A stretch of DNA of 64,000 bases from assembly GCA_018883185.1 (NCBI GenBank), contig VEQP01000006.1, positions 1 through 64,000 of the forward strand, read 5' to 3'. Made by a program: the position numbers and the translations under genes. This document shows positions 54,517 through 63,587 of this stretch, one piece after another. Every line of letters starts with the position of its first letter. Positions within the stretch are counted from its first letter, which is position 1. Source of the stretch: Nevskiaceae bacterium (GTDB lineage Bacteria; Pseudomonadota; Gammaproteobacteria; Steroidobacterales; Steroidobacteraceae). The notes below the pieces were generated by a model, which was given only the letters and a program-made list of their open reading frames with translations, ran no database searches and was not told the origin of the DNA.

Positions 54517-55071
54517 CTAGTTCAGCGCGGCGACCCGCGTCGAGTTGTCGTAAAAAGTGTAGGAGAGCGTGATCCGATCGAGCGTCTTCGGTAGCGCCGG
54601 GTCGACGATGAAACGCACGGGCATGCTGCGTGTTTCGTCACGCGCAAAGTTTTGCGGTACGAAACAAAAGCACTCGGTCTTGCGGAAGAAGGCCGTGGCC
54701 TTGCCCGGTGAGACCGTGGGCACCGCCTGCGCGACGGTGTCGCGACCGGTGAGGTTGTGGGCGACGTAATCGATCTCGTAGAGCCGACCGGGATGCACTT
54801 TCATCTCGGCGACGACCGGTTTGAAAGTCCAACTGCCGACGGTGGGCAGTTCGGCGATGAACTCGACGGTCACCAAGCGATTGTCATCCGGCACCTCGAC
54901 TTTGACCGTCGAGGCCTTGAGCAGATCTTTGGGATTGCCGACGCCGGTGACTTCGCAGAGTACGTCGTAGAGCGGCACAAGCGCGAAACCGAACGCGAAC
55001 GCACCTACCGCCATGCCAAGCAATTGGCGCGTCAGACGGCGGTTGCGTTGGTCGCGGTTGTCGTCGCTCAT
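54517..55071 (-). CDS. ctaG: Cytochrome c oxidase assembly protein CtaG (Cox11)
   Basis: This membrane-anchored copper chaperone delivers Cu to the CuB site of subunit I. The 184-residue protein has one helix (about 15-34, [21 protein letters not shown]) and the copper motif CFCF with Cys134 and Cys136, followed by [10 protein letters not shown]. Cys39 lies near the membrane as in Cox11. ATG 55071 overlaps the stop of the small upstream gene (ATGA). An ATG at 55080 in the same frame is the alternative, giving 187 residues. Confidence 0.93.
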   Translation of the reverse strand: MSDDNRDQRNRRLTRQLLGMAVGAFAFGFALVPLYDVLCEVTGVGNPKDLLKASTVKVEVPDDNRLVTVEFIAELPTVGSWTFKPVVAEMKVHPGRLYEIDYVAHNLTGRDTVAQAVPTVSPGKATAFFRKTECFCFVPQNFARDETRSMPVRFIVDPALPKTLDRITLSYTFYDNSTRVAALN

Positions 55072-55196
55072 TGTCGCCATCCGAGCACGGACATGAGAAT
55101 GAACCCGATGTAGAAGCTCGCGGCGACCAGACCGAGGATGATCGCGCTGCGTTTCACGCGGCGCGATCGTTCGGCGTCATCGGGTGTTTGCGTCAT
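55068..55196 (-). CDS. Small single-helix oxidase cluster protein, 42 aa
   Basis: This reading frame lies between coxA and ctaG. It has a charged N-terminus (about 16 residues, [12 protein letters not shown]) followed by one hydrophobic helix ([20 protein letters not shown]) and WRQ. The stop overlaps the ctaG ATG. It begins 8 bases after coxA. Position, size and topology match the small cytochrome oxidase assembly proteins found at this place in other proteobacteria. The function is unknown. Confidence 0.7.
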   Translation of the reverse strand: MTQTPDDAERSRRVKRSAIILGLVAASFYIGFILMSVLGWRQ

Positions 55197-55204
55197 GGCC
55201 GGTC

Positions 55205-56809
55205 TCAGTGCATCGCGCCTTGCGCGATGACGTTACGCGGCGGCGGCGTATCCCAGCTGTGGTACGGCGCCGGAGTCGGCAGCTCCCACTCGAGGCCATG
55301 TGCACCTTCCCAGGGCCGGGCGGGGGCCTTCTCGCCCGAGCGCACTGCGCTCCAGATCACGTATACGAACAGCAACTGCGAGAAGCCGAAGATGAACGCA
55401 CCGATCGAGGAGACCATGTTCCAGTCGGCGAATTGCGTCGAGTAGTCCGGGATGCGACGCGGCATGCCGGCGAGACCCAGGAAGTGCTGCGGGAAGAACA
55501 GCACATTCACGCCGATGGTCGACAGCCAGAAGTGCAGTTTGCCGACTTTTTCGTTGTACATGCGGCCGCTCCACTTCGGCAGCCAGTAGTACACGCCCGC
55601 CATGATGGCGAACACGGCGCCCGGCACCAGCACGTAGTGGAAGTGCGCGACCACGAAATAACTGTCGTGGTACTGGAAGTCCGCCGGCACGATCGCGAGC
55701 ATCAGGCCCGAGAAACCGCCGATGGTGAAGAGGAACAGGAAGGCGAGCGAGAACAGCATCGGAGTTTCGAAACTGATCGAGCCCTTCCACATGGTGGCGC
55801 ACCAGTTGAAGACCTTCACGCCCGTCGGGATGGCGATGAGCATGGTCGAGAGCATGAAGAACAACTGGCCTGCGAGTGGCATGCCCACCGTGAACATGTG
55901 GTGTGCCCAGACGATGAACGACAGGAAGGCGATGGACGCCGAGGCGTAGACCATCGACTCGTAGCCGAACAGGGGCTTACGCGAGAAGGTCGGGATGATT
56001 TCCGAAACCACGCCGAACGCCGGCAGGATCAGGATGTAAACCTCGGGGTGACCGAAGAACCAGAAGATGTGCTGGAACATCACCGGGTCACCACCGCCCG
56101 AAGCGGTGAAGAAGCTCGTGCCGAAGAAATGGTCGGTGAGCAGCATGGTCACCGCACCCGCGAGCACTGGCATCACGGCGATCAGCAGGTAGGCCGTGAT
56201 CAGCCAGGTCCAGCAGAACAGCGGCATGTTGAGCAAGCCCATGCCCGGCGCGCGCATGTTGAGGATCGTGACGACGACGTTGATGGCGCCGAGGATCGAC
56301 GAGATACCCATCAAGTGGATCGCGAAGATGGTCAGCGGGAAGCTGTCGCCGGCCTGCAGCGACAGCGGCGGATACAGCGTCCAGCCGCCCGCTGGTGCGC
56401 CACCCGGCACGAACAGCGTCAGCAGCAGCAGCGTGAAGGCAAAGGGCAACAGCCAGAAGCTGAAGTTATTGAGTCGTGGCAGCGCCATGTCCGGGGCGCC
56501 CACTTGCATCGGCACCATCCAGTTGGCAAGACCCGTCCACGCCGGCATCACTGCGCCGAAAATCATCAGCAGCGCGTGCATTGTGGTCATCGAGTTGAAG
56601 AAGCCCGGATCGACGAACTGCAGACCCGGTTGGAACAACTCCGCGCGGATCACGAGCGCCATCGCGCCACCCATGAAAAACATCGCGCAGGCGAACACCA
56701 GGTACATCGTGCCGATGTCTTTGTGGTTGGTCGCGTACAGCCAGCGCTTGATGCCGTGCGGCTTGTGATCGTGATCGTCGTGGGCGTGGGCGGTGGTGGA
56801 GTTGGCCAT
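55205..56809 (-). CDS. coxA: Cytochrome c oxidase subunit I (aa3 type)
   Basis: This catalytic subunit carries heme a and the heme a3-CuB centre and pumps protons. The 534-residue protein has twelve helices. [19 protein letters not shown] holds the low-spin heme His, [18 protein letters not shown] the CuB His and cross-linked Tyr, and [10 protein letters not shown] plus [14 protein letters not shown] the remaining ligands. A His/Asp-rich N-terminus ([11 protein letters not shown]) could bind metal. The frame is open upstream into coxB, but the ATG at 56809, 32 bases after the coxB stop, starts at the family N-terminus. Confidence 0.97.
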   Translation of the reverse strand: MANSTTAHAHDDHDHKPHGIKRWLYATNHKDIGTMYLVFACAMFFMGGAMALVIRAELFQPGLQFVDPGFFNSMTTMHALLMIFGAVMPAWTGLANWMVPMQVGAPDMALPRLNNFSFWLLPFAFTLLLLTLFVPGGAPAGGWTLYPPLSLQAGDSFPLTIFAIHLMGISSILGAINVVVTILNMRAPGMGLLNMPLFCWTWLITAYLLIAVMPVLAGAVTMLLTDHFFGTSFFTASGGGDPVMFQHIFWFFGHPEVYILILPAFGVVSEIIPTFSRKPLFGYESMVYASASIAFLSFIVWAHHMFTVGMPLAGQLFFMLSTMLIAIPTGVKVFNWCATMWKGSISFETPMLFSLAFLFLFTIGGFSGLMLAIVPADFQYHDSYFVVAHFHYVLVPGAVFAIMAGVYYWLPKWSGRMYNEKVGKLHFWLSTIGVNVLFFPQHFLGLAGMPRRIPDYSTQFADWNMVSSIGAFIFGFSQLLFVYVIWSAVRSGEKAPARPWEGAHGLEWELPTPAPYHSWDTPPPRNVIAQGAMH

Positions 56810-56841
56810 GATGTTTGTGCTCTGTTGCTGAATTCTTTGGA

Positions 56842-57735
56842 TCAACCGCGCGGTGCGGCGGGCAGCGCGGCCACGGCGTCGGCGGCCGGCGCGTCGGCCG
56901 GTGCTTCCGCCGGCGCAGGCGAGGCGGCGGCCTTCTGTGCCGCAAGCCAAACTTTGTACTCTTCCTTGGTGACGACCTTGACGACTACCGGCATGAAGCC
57001 GTGGTCGCGGCCGCAAAGCTCTGCGCACTGGCCGCGATAGGTGCCCGTCTTGCCCGCATCAACCTTGAACCACAGTTCGTTGATGGTGCCGGGGATGGCG
57101 TCTTTCTTCATGCCGAACGCCGGTACCCACCAAGCGTGGATGACGTCCTGACCGGTCAGCAGCATGCGGATCTTGGTGTCTTCCGGCACGACCATCGGGT
57201 TGTCGACATTGAGCAGGTAGTCCTGCACCGACTTCGGATCGACGCCGGACTTCAGTTGGCGGGCTTCATCGCTTTGCCGGTCGAGCTGCGAGAAGAAACT
57301 GACATCCTCGCCGATGTACTCGTACTGCCACTTCCACTGGTAACCCGTGGCTTTGATGCTGATTTCCGATCCGCGCATGTCTTCGATGGCGATCAGCGTG
57401 CGCGCCGCCGGGATGGCCATGATGACGAGGATGCCGACCGGGATCACCGTCCAGATGATTTCCGCCTTGGTGCTGTGCACCATGGTGGTGTCGGGTTTGG
57501 CGCCTTGCGATTTGCGGAACGCCACCAGCGACCAGATCATCCAGCCGAATACGAACACGCCGATGGCCACGCACCACCAGAAGATGGTCATGTGCAGCGA
57601 GTGGATTTCCTTGGACAACTCGGTGACGCCCACCGGCATGTTGAGGTTGCCCCACTCGGCGTGGGCGCTGAGGGAGGCGAATGCCGCGGCGCTCAGGGCG
57701 AGAACCGACGGAACGCGACGAATTGCTTTGGTCAT
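56842..57735 (-). CDS. coxB: Cytochrome c oxidase subunit II
   Basis: This subunit receives electrons from cytochrome c through the CuA centre on the periplasmic side. The 297-residue protein has a signal peptide to about 26 (SAHA) and two membrane helices (51-71 and 93-113). The CuA ligands are His200, Cys237, Cys241, His245 and Met248 ([14 protein letters not shown]). WKWQYEY at 135-141 is the electron-entry aromatic patch. An Ala/Pro-rich tail of about 30 residues follows; there is no fused cytochrome c domain. It is the first gene of the structural cox run. Confidence 0.97.
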   Translation of the reverse strand: MTKAIRRVPSVLALSAAAFASLSAHAEWGNLNMPVGVTELSKEIHSLHMTIFWWCVAIGVFVFGWMIWSLVAFRKSQGAKPDTTMVHSTKAEIIWTVIPVGILVIMAIPAARTLIAIEDMRGSEISIKATGYQWKWQYEYIGEDVSFFSQLDRQSDEARQLKSGVDPKSVQDYLLNVDNPMVVPEDTKIRMLLTGQDVIHAWWVPAFGMKKDAIPGTINELWFKVDAGKTGTYRGQCAELCGRDHGFMPVVVKVVTKEEYKVWLAAQKAAASPAPAEAPADAPAADAVAALPAAPRG

Positions 57736-57760
57736 GGAATACCCGATAGTGCGCTAAGCC

Positions 57761-57794
57761 AAAAAATCGATGCGGCGCGACGGCCCGCTGCGCC
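57761..57794 (-). terminator. Possible hairpin plus T6 run upstream of coxB
   Basis: On the minus strand a 5-bp GGCGC/GCGCC stem (57794-57774) is followed, 7 bases later, by six T residues (57766-57761). It lies between the DUF2244 gene and coxB, so it could separate the biotin-side transcript from cox. Stem and spacing are poor, hence the low confidence. Confidence 0.3.
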
Positions 57795-57816
57795 ACCGGC
57801 CGAGCCGGCAACGCCG

Positions 57817-58287
57817 TCAGGCCGACAGCGGTGGTGATTCATCCATACGCCCGATCAAGCGCCTGAGTCGTTGCGCGAGACCGAGACGCTCCTGTTCGTT
57901 CAGGAACCGTCCGATCTCGTGCTGGCGACCCCGCGATTCGACCGTCAGTCGACTCGGATGTAGCGGCGAACCCCCGGCGCGAATTCTAACTTGCGTCCAG
58001 TGTCGCGGGAACTCCACGCGCGACACTCGCGGCGGTTCCAAGTCCTCGATCAGCACGGAGTTTTCCGACACGGTGATGCATTGCCGATGGGCACCCCGGG
58101 CCATGCTGCGCCGCAACGCCCACGTCAGCAGCGCAAGCTCCAGTCCCGCGAAGGGCAGCACCGGCCAGAAGCCGAGCAGGGTCAGCGGCAGGGCCACGGA
58201 AAACGAGGCCGCCGCCGCTGTGAGCAGGAAAATGCGTGCGCCACGCGGGCTCAGCGAGCAGTGGGGAGAGATTTCGATCCTTGTCAT
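57817..58287 (-). CDS. DUF2244-family membrane protein
   Basis: The 156-residue protein has two adjacent N-terminal helices (about 16-60, IFLLTAAAASFSVALPLTLLGFWPVLPFAGLELALL). A cytoplasmic domain follows (ITVSENSVLIEDL, HPSRLTVESRGRQHEIGRFLNEQER), matching DUF2244. The family is commonly found next to coxB in proteobacteria; its function is unknown. ATG 58287 with GGGG upstream is preferred over GTG 58293. It lies 78 bases after bioD. Confidence 0.85.
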   Translation of the reverse strand: MTRIEISPHCSLSPRGARIFLLTAAAASFSVALPLTLLGFWPVLPFAGLELALLTWALRRSMARGAHRQCITVSENSVLIEDLEPPRVSRVEFPRHWTQVRIRAGGSPLHPSRLTVESRGRQHEIGRFLNEQERLGLAQRLRRLIGRMDESPPLSA

Positions 58288-58365
58288 CGGCACCCCGCCG
58301 TCGACTCAAGGGGAAAGACCAACAGGATGATAGTTGGAGGCCTAAAATCTCAGCCAGTCAATGGC

Positions 58366-59115
58366 TTAGCGCAGTTTCGAGACGTGCTCTATCGCGGCCG
58401 CCAGGCGGTCGAAAGCGTCCAGACCCACCGCGGATGTCGCTTCGCCGACGCGGTCGTGGGGGAACACGCCGAGCGGCGCGCTGCCGAGCAGTCGCTCCAG
58501 CATGGCGAGATTGTCTGCCACCCGCAGCATCTGGGGATCGATGTGGTTGGCGACCCAGCCGAGCCATGGCAGCCCGGACCGCCGGATCGCCTCGGCCGTT
58601 AGCGCGGCGTGGTTAAGGCAGCCGAGGCGGACGCCGACCACAAGCAAGACGGGGGCGCCGAGGGCTACGGCGAGCTCCGCCATCGATGTCGTGAGGCTGA
58701 GCGGTGCGCGCCAGCCCCCCGCACCCTCGACCACCAGCCAGTCATTTTTAGCCGCGACCTGCTCCGCGAGATCCCGGATGCGCGTGAGGTCCACCTCGAC
58801 CCCCGCCTCTGCCGCGGCGATGTGCGGCGAGACCGGGGCGCTGAAGCAGTAGGGGTTGACCTCCTCGTACTCCTCCGTCGGGAACACCGTATCTGCGGGC
58901 AGGCCACGGGATGCCGCGAGCAGCGCCAGGGCATCTTCATTGCGCAGTCCCGCTGCTGTCGCCTCGGCGCCGGCCGCGATCGGTTTGATCGCCGCGACGC
59001 GGTGGCCCCGCTGGCGCGCCGCCCGTAGCAGCGCGCAGGCCACGTGAGTCTTGCCGATTTCGGTATCCGTGCCGGCGACGAAAAAGCGGCGAGCGGGCTT
59101 GCGTGCTGTACTCAT
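58366..59115 (-). CDS. bioD: Dethiobiotin synthetase
   Basis: This ATP-dependent carboxylase closes the ureido ring of dethiobiotin from 7,8-diaminopelargonate. The 249-residue protein shows the P-loop GTDTEIGKT at 15-23, KPIAAGA near 44-50, VEGAGGWRAPL near 122 and NHIDPQ near 183. The frame extends upstream to 59571, but that part is the bioC gene. ATG 59115 overlaps the bioC stop by 4 bases. bioA is not in the window, so the diaminopelargonate step must be encoded elsewhere. Confidence 0.94.
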   Translation of the reverse strand: MSTARKPARRFFVAGTDTEIGKTHVACALLRAARQRGHRVAAIKPIAAGAEATAAGLRNEDALALLAASRGLPADTVFPTEEYEEVNPYCFSAPVSPHIAAAEAGVEVDLTRIRDLAEQVAAKNDWLVVEGAGGWRAPLSLTTSMAELAVALGAPVLLVVGVRLGCLNHAALTAEAIRRSGLPWLGWVANHIDPQMLRVADNLAMLERLLGSAPLGVFPHDRVGEATSAVGLDAFDRLAAAIEHVSKLR

Positions 59116-59834
59116 CGGGGCTCTCCGCCGCGCCGCAGCGATTGCAGCGGTATGACGACTTCGCCGGCGACGGCGCGCCCGGGGGCGCCGGCAAACGCGG
59201 CGGCATGGATCACTTCGCAGCGCGCGGCAACATACCGATCGACATCGAGTACGGGCTCTAGAAACCCCGCGCGCGCGAGTGCACTGCCAAGATCGTGCAT
59301 GTCGAGCGCTCCGGCCATCGGCGACTCGCCGTTCAAGGGGCCCGCGCTCGTCCAAAGAAATAATCCACCTGGCGAGAGGCAGCGACGAATTTCGACGAGC
59401 ACTGCATCGAGAGTTTCCGCTCCCGGCATCAGCCACTGCCCGAGCACGAGATCCACACTGCCATCGGCGAGCGGCAGCGCTGTGGGCGCAGCCAAGATCC
59501 GCTCGACTCGTGCCGTGGTCGCGCCTTTCCCGAGATGCTGTCTGCCTCGATGCACCACGCGCTGCCACCATTGTTGCAGGCGCGCTGCGAGGGACGCTGC
59601 TGCCGTATCGCTCGCCCCGATCGCTGTGCTCCGATCGGCGTCACCGCGGTCGACCGCACTGCTGCTGATAATGACCCGCGCGCGCGGAAAGCGTTGTGGC
59701 AGCACGCTCGGGTCGGCTTCGCTGACCGCGCCGCCAAGATCGAGCACGCTGCCGGGTTGCAGCGCGAATTGCTCAAGGCGCGAGAGCATCTCGACGCGTG
59801 CTTCTGCCATCGCAGTTTGCAACGGGTCAATCAT
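59112..59834 (-). CDS. bioC: BioC-like methyltransferase with degraded SAM motif I
   Basis: In the biotin pathway BioC methylates malonyl-ACP to start pimeloyl-ACP synthesis. The 240-residue protein resembles this group in its second half (LPLADGSVDLVLGQWLM, EIRRCLSPGGLFLWTSAGP, DMHDLGSALARAGFLEPVLDVD). Motif I, normally DxGCGxG, reads LDLGGAVSEAD, and the acidic ribose-binding residue after the next strand is missing (VIISSSAV). SAM binding may therefore be altered. Position between bioH and bioD, with 3 and overlapping 4 bases, supports the assignment. Confidence 0.8.
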   Translation of the reverse strand: MIDPLQTAMAEARVEMLSRLEQFALQPGSVLDLGGAVSEADPSVLPQRFPRARVIISSSAVDRGDADRSTAIGASDTAAASLAARLQQWWQRVVHRGRQHLGKGATTARVERILAAPTALPLADGSVDLVLGQWLMPGAETLDAVLVEIRRCLSPGGLFLWTSAGPLNGESPMAGALDMHDLGSALARAGFLEPVLDVDRYVAARCEVIHAAAFAGAPGRAVAGEVVIPLQSLRRGGEPR

Positions 59835-59837
59835 AGA

Positions 59838-60620
59838 TCAGCTCTTGAGGAAAGCGCGCAGCGCGGCGATGACTTCGATCGGATGCGACAGAAAAGGCGC
59901 GTGGCCAGCTTTGGCGATCTGCACGAACCGTGCATCGGGCAGCAATTCCGCGAGGGCTTGCGAGGCGCGCGGATGCACGAGCCGATCGTACTCACCCGCG
60001 ATGACCAGTGTGGGTGCGCGTACGTCGCCGAGACGGGGTCGTTGATCGACGGCATGCAGCAGACGAGCCGATCGCTGCAGCACCTCTGGCGGACACTCGC
60101 CCTGCGCCAGCAGTGCGGACTGCAGTGCGGCGAGCGCCGTGTCTGCGTTGGCGCTGCCGCGCACCTGCAACTCGAGAAACTCCCGCACGGTGCGTCGATA
60201 GTCGCGCTGCAGATGCTGGGCAAATGCGCTGAGCACGTGTGCTGGCGTGCCGTGGGGCCAATCATCTGCTTGCGCAAAACGCGGCGTGGCGCAAAGCAAC
60301 GCGAGTCGTTCGATGCGCGCGGGCTCGATCGCGGCGATATGCAGCGCGAGCTTGGCACCGAGCGACCAGCCGAGCAGCGCGCAACGTGGCGGTAACTGCG
60401 CGAGCAGATGCCGCGCGACAGCGTCGATATCCCAGGCGCCTTCGGCGTCGCCGCCGTAGAGGCTCGCGGGTTCTGCGGCACGACCGTGACCGGGCAGGTC
60501 GAGGCGCAGGATGTCGCGGTACGGTGCGAGGGGCTCGGTCCGCAGCCGTTCGACGAGATCGTCGAATACGCGCAGGTTCAAGGCCCAGCCGTGCAGCATG
60601 ACGAGCGGTGCGGCGCTCAT
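59838..60620 (-). CDS. bioH: Pimeloyl-ACP methyl ester carboxylesterase
   Basis: This alpha/beta-hydrolase removes the methyl group that BioC adds, ending pimeloyl-ACP synthesis. The 260-residue protein shows the nucleophile Ser86 in GWSLGAK, the oxyanion region LHGWALNLRVF at 9-19, the acid in VIAGEYDRLVHP and the base His in KAGHAPFLSHP. Length and order match BioH. The ATG overlaps the bioF stop (ATGA). Confidence 0.92.
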   Translation of the reverse strand: MSAAPLVMLHGWALNLRVFDDLVERLRTEPLAPYRDILRLDLPGHGRAAEPASLYGGDAEGAWDIDAVARHLLAQLPPRCALLGWSLGAKLALHIAAIEPARIERLALLCATPRFAQADDWPHGTPAHVLSAFAQHLQRDYRRTVREFLELQVRGSANADTALAALQSALLAQGECPPEVLQRSARLLHAVDQRPRLGDVRAPTLVIAGEYDRLVHPRASQALAELLPDARFVQIAKAGHAPFLSHPIEVIAALRAFLKS

Positions 60621-61768
60621 GTGCAGGCCTGCTCGAGAGCCGAGAGCAGGCCATCGATCTGCTCGGGTGTGTGTGCCGCGGAGAGCGTGATACGCAGCCG
60701 CGCAGTGCCTGCGGGCACGGTCGGGGGTCGGATTGCAGTGACGCGGTAGCCGACTTCGCGCAGTTGCGCACTCGCGGCGAGCGCTTTGACCTCAGAGCCG
60801 AGGATCAAGGGCTGGATCGGTGTTGCCGACTCGAGTACTTGCAAGCCGCGTTGGCGTGCACCAGCGCGAAAGTGTTCGATGAGTGAGTGCAGATGCTGCC
60901 GGCGCCAAGGCTCGCTCTGCACGATATCGAGTGCGCGACGCGTGGCGGCCGCCACGGCGGGAGGCAGCGCGGTGGTGTAGATGTACGTGCGGGCGCGCTG
61001 CAGAAGCAATTCGATCACCGCGGCATCGCCCGCCACGAACGCGCCGAAAGTACCGAGCGCTTTGCCGAAGGTACCGATGAGCAGGGGCACTTCACGCACA
61101 CTGAGTGCGAAGTGCTCGCAACTGCCGCGACCCGTGGCGCCGATCACGCCGATGCCGTGTGCATCGTCGACCACGAGCCACGCGGCATGGGCTGCAGCCG
61201 CGGCCGCCAACGCAGGCAGTGGCGCCACATCGCCATCCATACTGAATACGCCGTCGGTGATGACGAACGCGCCAGCGCCGTCTGCTGCGGCAGTCGGCGC
61301 GTGGGCCCCGAGCAGGGCGCGCGCCGCGTCGGCATCGGCATGTGCGTAGCGAAGGTTCTGTGGTGAGCGCACGAGGCGAGCCGCATCGATGAGCGACGCA
61401 TGATTAAGCTCATCCGCGAGCAACAGATCGCGTCGGTCAGCCAACGCACCGAGCACTCCAAGGTTGGCCATGTAGCCGGTCGAAAACACCAGCGCGCGCT
61501 CACGCCCCAGGAACGCCGCGATGTCCTGCTCTAGCGACTCGTGTTCGCTGCCGTGGCCGCTGATTAAATGCGACGCACCGGCTCCCGTACCGTGGAGTCG
61601 GGCCGCATCGGCCATCGCATCCGCGAGGCGTGGATCCTGCGCGAGACCCAGATAATCGTTACTGCAAAAGTTGATGCGCCCGTCGCCTGCGATCTCGCGT
61701 CGCCGGCGAAGGTGGCGCGCATCAATGTCGCGCAACGCCGCGGCAACCGCCTCAGGCGTGCAGCGCAC
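60617..61768 (-). CDS. bioF: 8-amino-7-oxononanoate synthase
   Basis: This PLP enzyme condenses pimeloyl-ACP/CoA with L-alanine. The 383-residue protein shows [10 protein letters not shown] at 33-42, [29 protein letters not shown] at 201-210 and the PLP-binding Lys236 in [11 protein letters not shown]. Length is normal. Its 5' end overlaps the 3' end of bioB by 17 bases. Confidence 0.95.
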   Translation of the reverse strand: MRCTPEAVAAALRDIDARHLRRRREIAGDGRINFCSNDYLGLAQDPRLADAMADAARLHGTGAGASHLISGHGSEHESLEQDIAAFLGRERALVFSTGYMANLGVLGALADRRDLLLADELNHASLIDAARLVRSPQNLRYAHADADAARALLGAHAPTAAADGAGAFVITDGVFSMDGDVAPLPALAAAAAAHAAWLVVDDAHGIGVIGATGRGSCEHFALSVREVPLLIGTFGKALGTFGAFVAGDAAVIELLLQRARTYIYTTALPPAVAAATRRALDIVQSEPWRRQHLHSLIEHFRAGARQRGLQVLESATPIQPLILGSEVKALAASAQLREVGYRVTAIRPPTVPAGTARLRITLSAAHTPEQIDGLLSALEQACT

Positions 61769-62747
61769 CGGTAGCTCCGGTCGCGGCGTGCATGCCGAGC
61801 CGCGTCAGCAGCAGACGGTCGTGCTCGACATCCGGGTTTCCGGTGGTGAGAAGCTTCTCGCCGTAGAAGATGGAGTTCGCACCGGCAAAGAAGGCCAAGG
61901 CCTGCAACTCGTCGGACATGCGCTCGCGGCCCGCAGAGAGTCGAACGGCCGAGCACGGCATCAGAATGCGAGCCACGGCGATGGTGCGCACGAAATCGAA
62001 GGGATCGATCGGTGCTTGATCGGCGAGCGGTGTACCCGGTACCGCGACAAGCTGGTTGATCGGCACGCTCTCCGGATGCTGCGGAAGGTTGGCGAGAACC
62101 TGCAGCATGCGGGCGCGGTCACGAACGGTTTCGCCCATGCCGACGATGCCGCCGCAGCATACGCTCATGCCCGCCTCGCGCACCGCCTCGAGCGTGTCGA
62201 GACGATCCTGGAAATCGCGGGTGGTGATGATCTTTTCGTAGTACTCGGGCGAGGTATCGATGTTGTGGTTGTAGTAGTCGAGGCCCGCTTCGCGCAGTTC
62301 CTGCGCCTGCTCGCGCGTCAGCATGCCGAGGGTGGCGCAGCTTTCCATGCCGAGCGCCCGTACCTCGCGGATCATCGCCGTCATCACTTCCATATCGCGT
62401 TTCTTTGGCGAGCGCCATGCAGCGCCCATGCAAAAGCGCGTGGCACCGGCTTCACGCGCCGCCTTGGCGCGCTCGGCTACGTCGGCGACCGCCAGTAGCG
62501 CCTCGCGATCTAGGCCGGTGTCGTAGCGGATGCTTTGCGGACAGTAGGCACAGTCCTCGGGGCAGGCACCAGTCTTTACCGACAGCAACGTGCTCATCTG
62601 TACGGCGTTCGGCTGCTGATGCTGACGGTGCAGTTGCTGTGCCTGGAACAGCAAGTCTTGAAAAGGCAGCGCGAACAAGGCCTCGACCTCTTCGACGCTC
62701 CAGTCGTGGCGCAGCTCGTTCGCGGGGGTGCTCGAGGGTGTAGCCAT
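61752..62747 (-). CDS. bioB: Biotin synthase
   Basis: This radical-SAM enzyme inserts sulfur into dethiobiotin. The 331-residue protein has the 4Fe-4S motif Cys62-x3-Cys66-x2-Cys69 ([11 protein letters not shown]), [22 protein letters not shown] and the 2Fe-2S-region residues [22 protein letters not shown] 62747 begins the family N-terminus (the frame is open to 62873). It is the first gene of the operon bioB-F-H-C-D and faces away from the comF-like gene across 81 bases, which must hold both promoters. No clear BirA operator was recognised. Confidence 0.95.
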   Translation of the reverse strand: MATPSSTPANELRHDWSVEEVEALFALPFQDLLFQAQQLHRQHQQPNAVQMSTLLSVKTGACPEDCAYCPQSIRYDTGLDREALLAVADVAERAKAAREAGATRFCMGAAWRSPKKRDMEVMTAMIREVRALGMESCATLGMLTREQAQELREAGLDYYNHNIDTSPEYYEKIITTRDFQDRLDTLEAVREAGMSVCCGGIVGMGETVRDRARMLQVLANLPQHPESVPINQLVAVPGTPLADQAPIDPFDFVRTIAVARILMPCSAVRLSAGRERMSDELQALAFFAGANSIFYGEKLLTTGNPDVEHDRLLLTRLGMHAATGATGALHA

Positions 62748-62828
62748 GGTGTTTTCCGCCGTTTGCGCTGGTTTTGGTCCGTGCCTGTCGACGCGGTTGC
62801 CCGGCAGCCTTCCAAGCCGCCGCGCGGC

Positions 62829-63587
62829 ATGGTCGGCAACGAACCGGAGATTGTCAACTTGCAACAACCCCAACGGTCGACAATCGCCTTGGACGCGGCA
62901 GCGTGGCTACGCAACCGCCCGTTGCCGTGGCGCCGGCGGTGGACCTTCGTCTGTGTCGGGGCGCGTTGCATTTATTGCGGTGGTCGGGGTGATCTTGGTG
63001 CGATCGATCTGTGCGAGGCCTGTCTGATGACGCTGCCATGGCTTACCCCTGCTGAGGCAGGCGCTGTCTGCAGCGGCGACCGTGGCGAGGTGCGAGCCGT
63101 GTTCGCCTACCAAGCGCCGATCAACGCGGACCTGCGTGCCCTGAAATTCCGCGGCGACCTGCGGCCTGCGCGGGTGCTTGGCGCACTATGTGCGGCGGGT
63201 ATTGCGCTCAGTGGTATCGAGCCTCAATGCATCGTGCCCGTACCACTGCATGCGCTGCGATTGCGTGAGCGTGGCTTCAATCAGACGAGTCGATTGGCGC
63301 GCGAGCTTGCCGCTTGGCTAGGTGTACCGGTGCAGGAGCAGTGGCTGACGCGCTGTCGCTCTACGGCGGCGCAAACTTCATTGTCTGCAGCGGAACGGCG
63401 GCGCAACGTGCAGGGTGCGTTCGCGTTGGCGCGACCCGCTTCGTGTCGGCGCATCCTGCTACTCGATGACGTGCTGACCACCGGCGCCACGCTGCAGGCA
63501 GCGAGTGCCGCGTTCGGCGACACGGCGGATCTTCACCGCTGGACGGTGTCTAGGGCGATGCCGATGAAGATCGTGACACCGACGTAA
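62829..63587 (+). CDS. ComF-family phosphoribosyltransferase-like protein
   Basis: The 252-residue protein has a zinc-ribbon with Cys47, Cys50, Cys62 and Cys65 (CIYC, LCEAC). A phosphoribosyltransferase fold follows, with [36 protein letters not shown] and the PRPP-loop [14 protein letters not shown] near 212-225. Members are needed for DNA uptake in competent bacteria. The first 38 residues lie before the zinc-ribbon and are not typical, so the true start may be later. Its last 55 bases overlap the 3' end of ubiA on the other strand. Placement beside bioB is common in gammaproteobacteria. Confidence 0.85.
   Translation: MVGNEPEIVNLQQPQRSTIALDAAAWLRNRPLPWRRRWTFVCVGARCIYCGGRGDLGAIDLCEACLMTLPWLTPAEAGAVCSGDRGEVRAVFAYQAPINADLRALKFRGDLRPARVLGALCAAGIALSGIEPQCIVPVPLHALRLRERGFNQTSRLARELAAWLGVPVQEQWLTRCRSTAAQTSLSAAERRRNVQGAFALARPASCRRILLLDDVLTTGATLQAASAAFGDTADLHRWTVSRAMPMKIVTPT

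Noticed and set aside
55184-57040. 618-codon plus-strand frame across coxA
   Set aside because: Entirely opposite to the highly conserved subunit I sequence; composition is that of a shadow frame.
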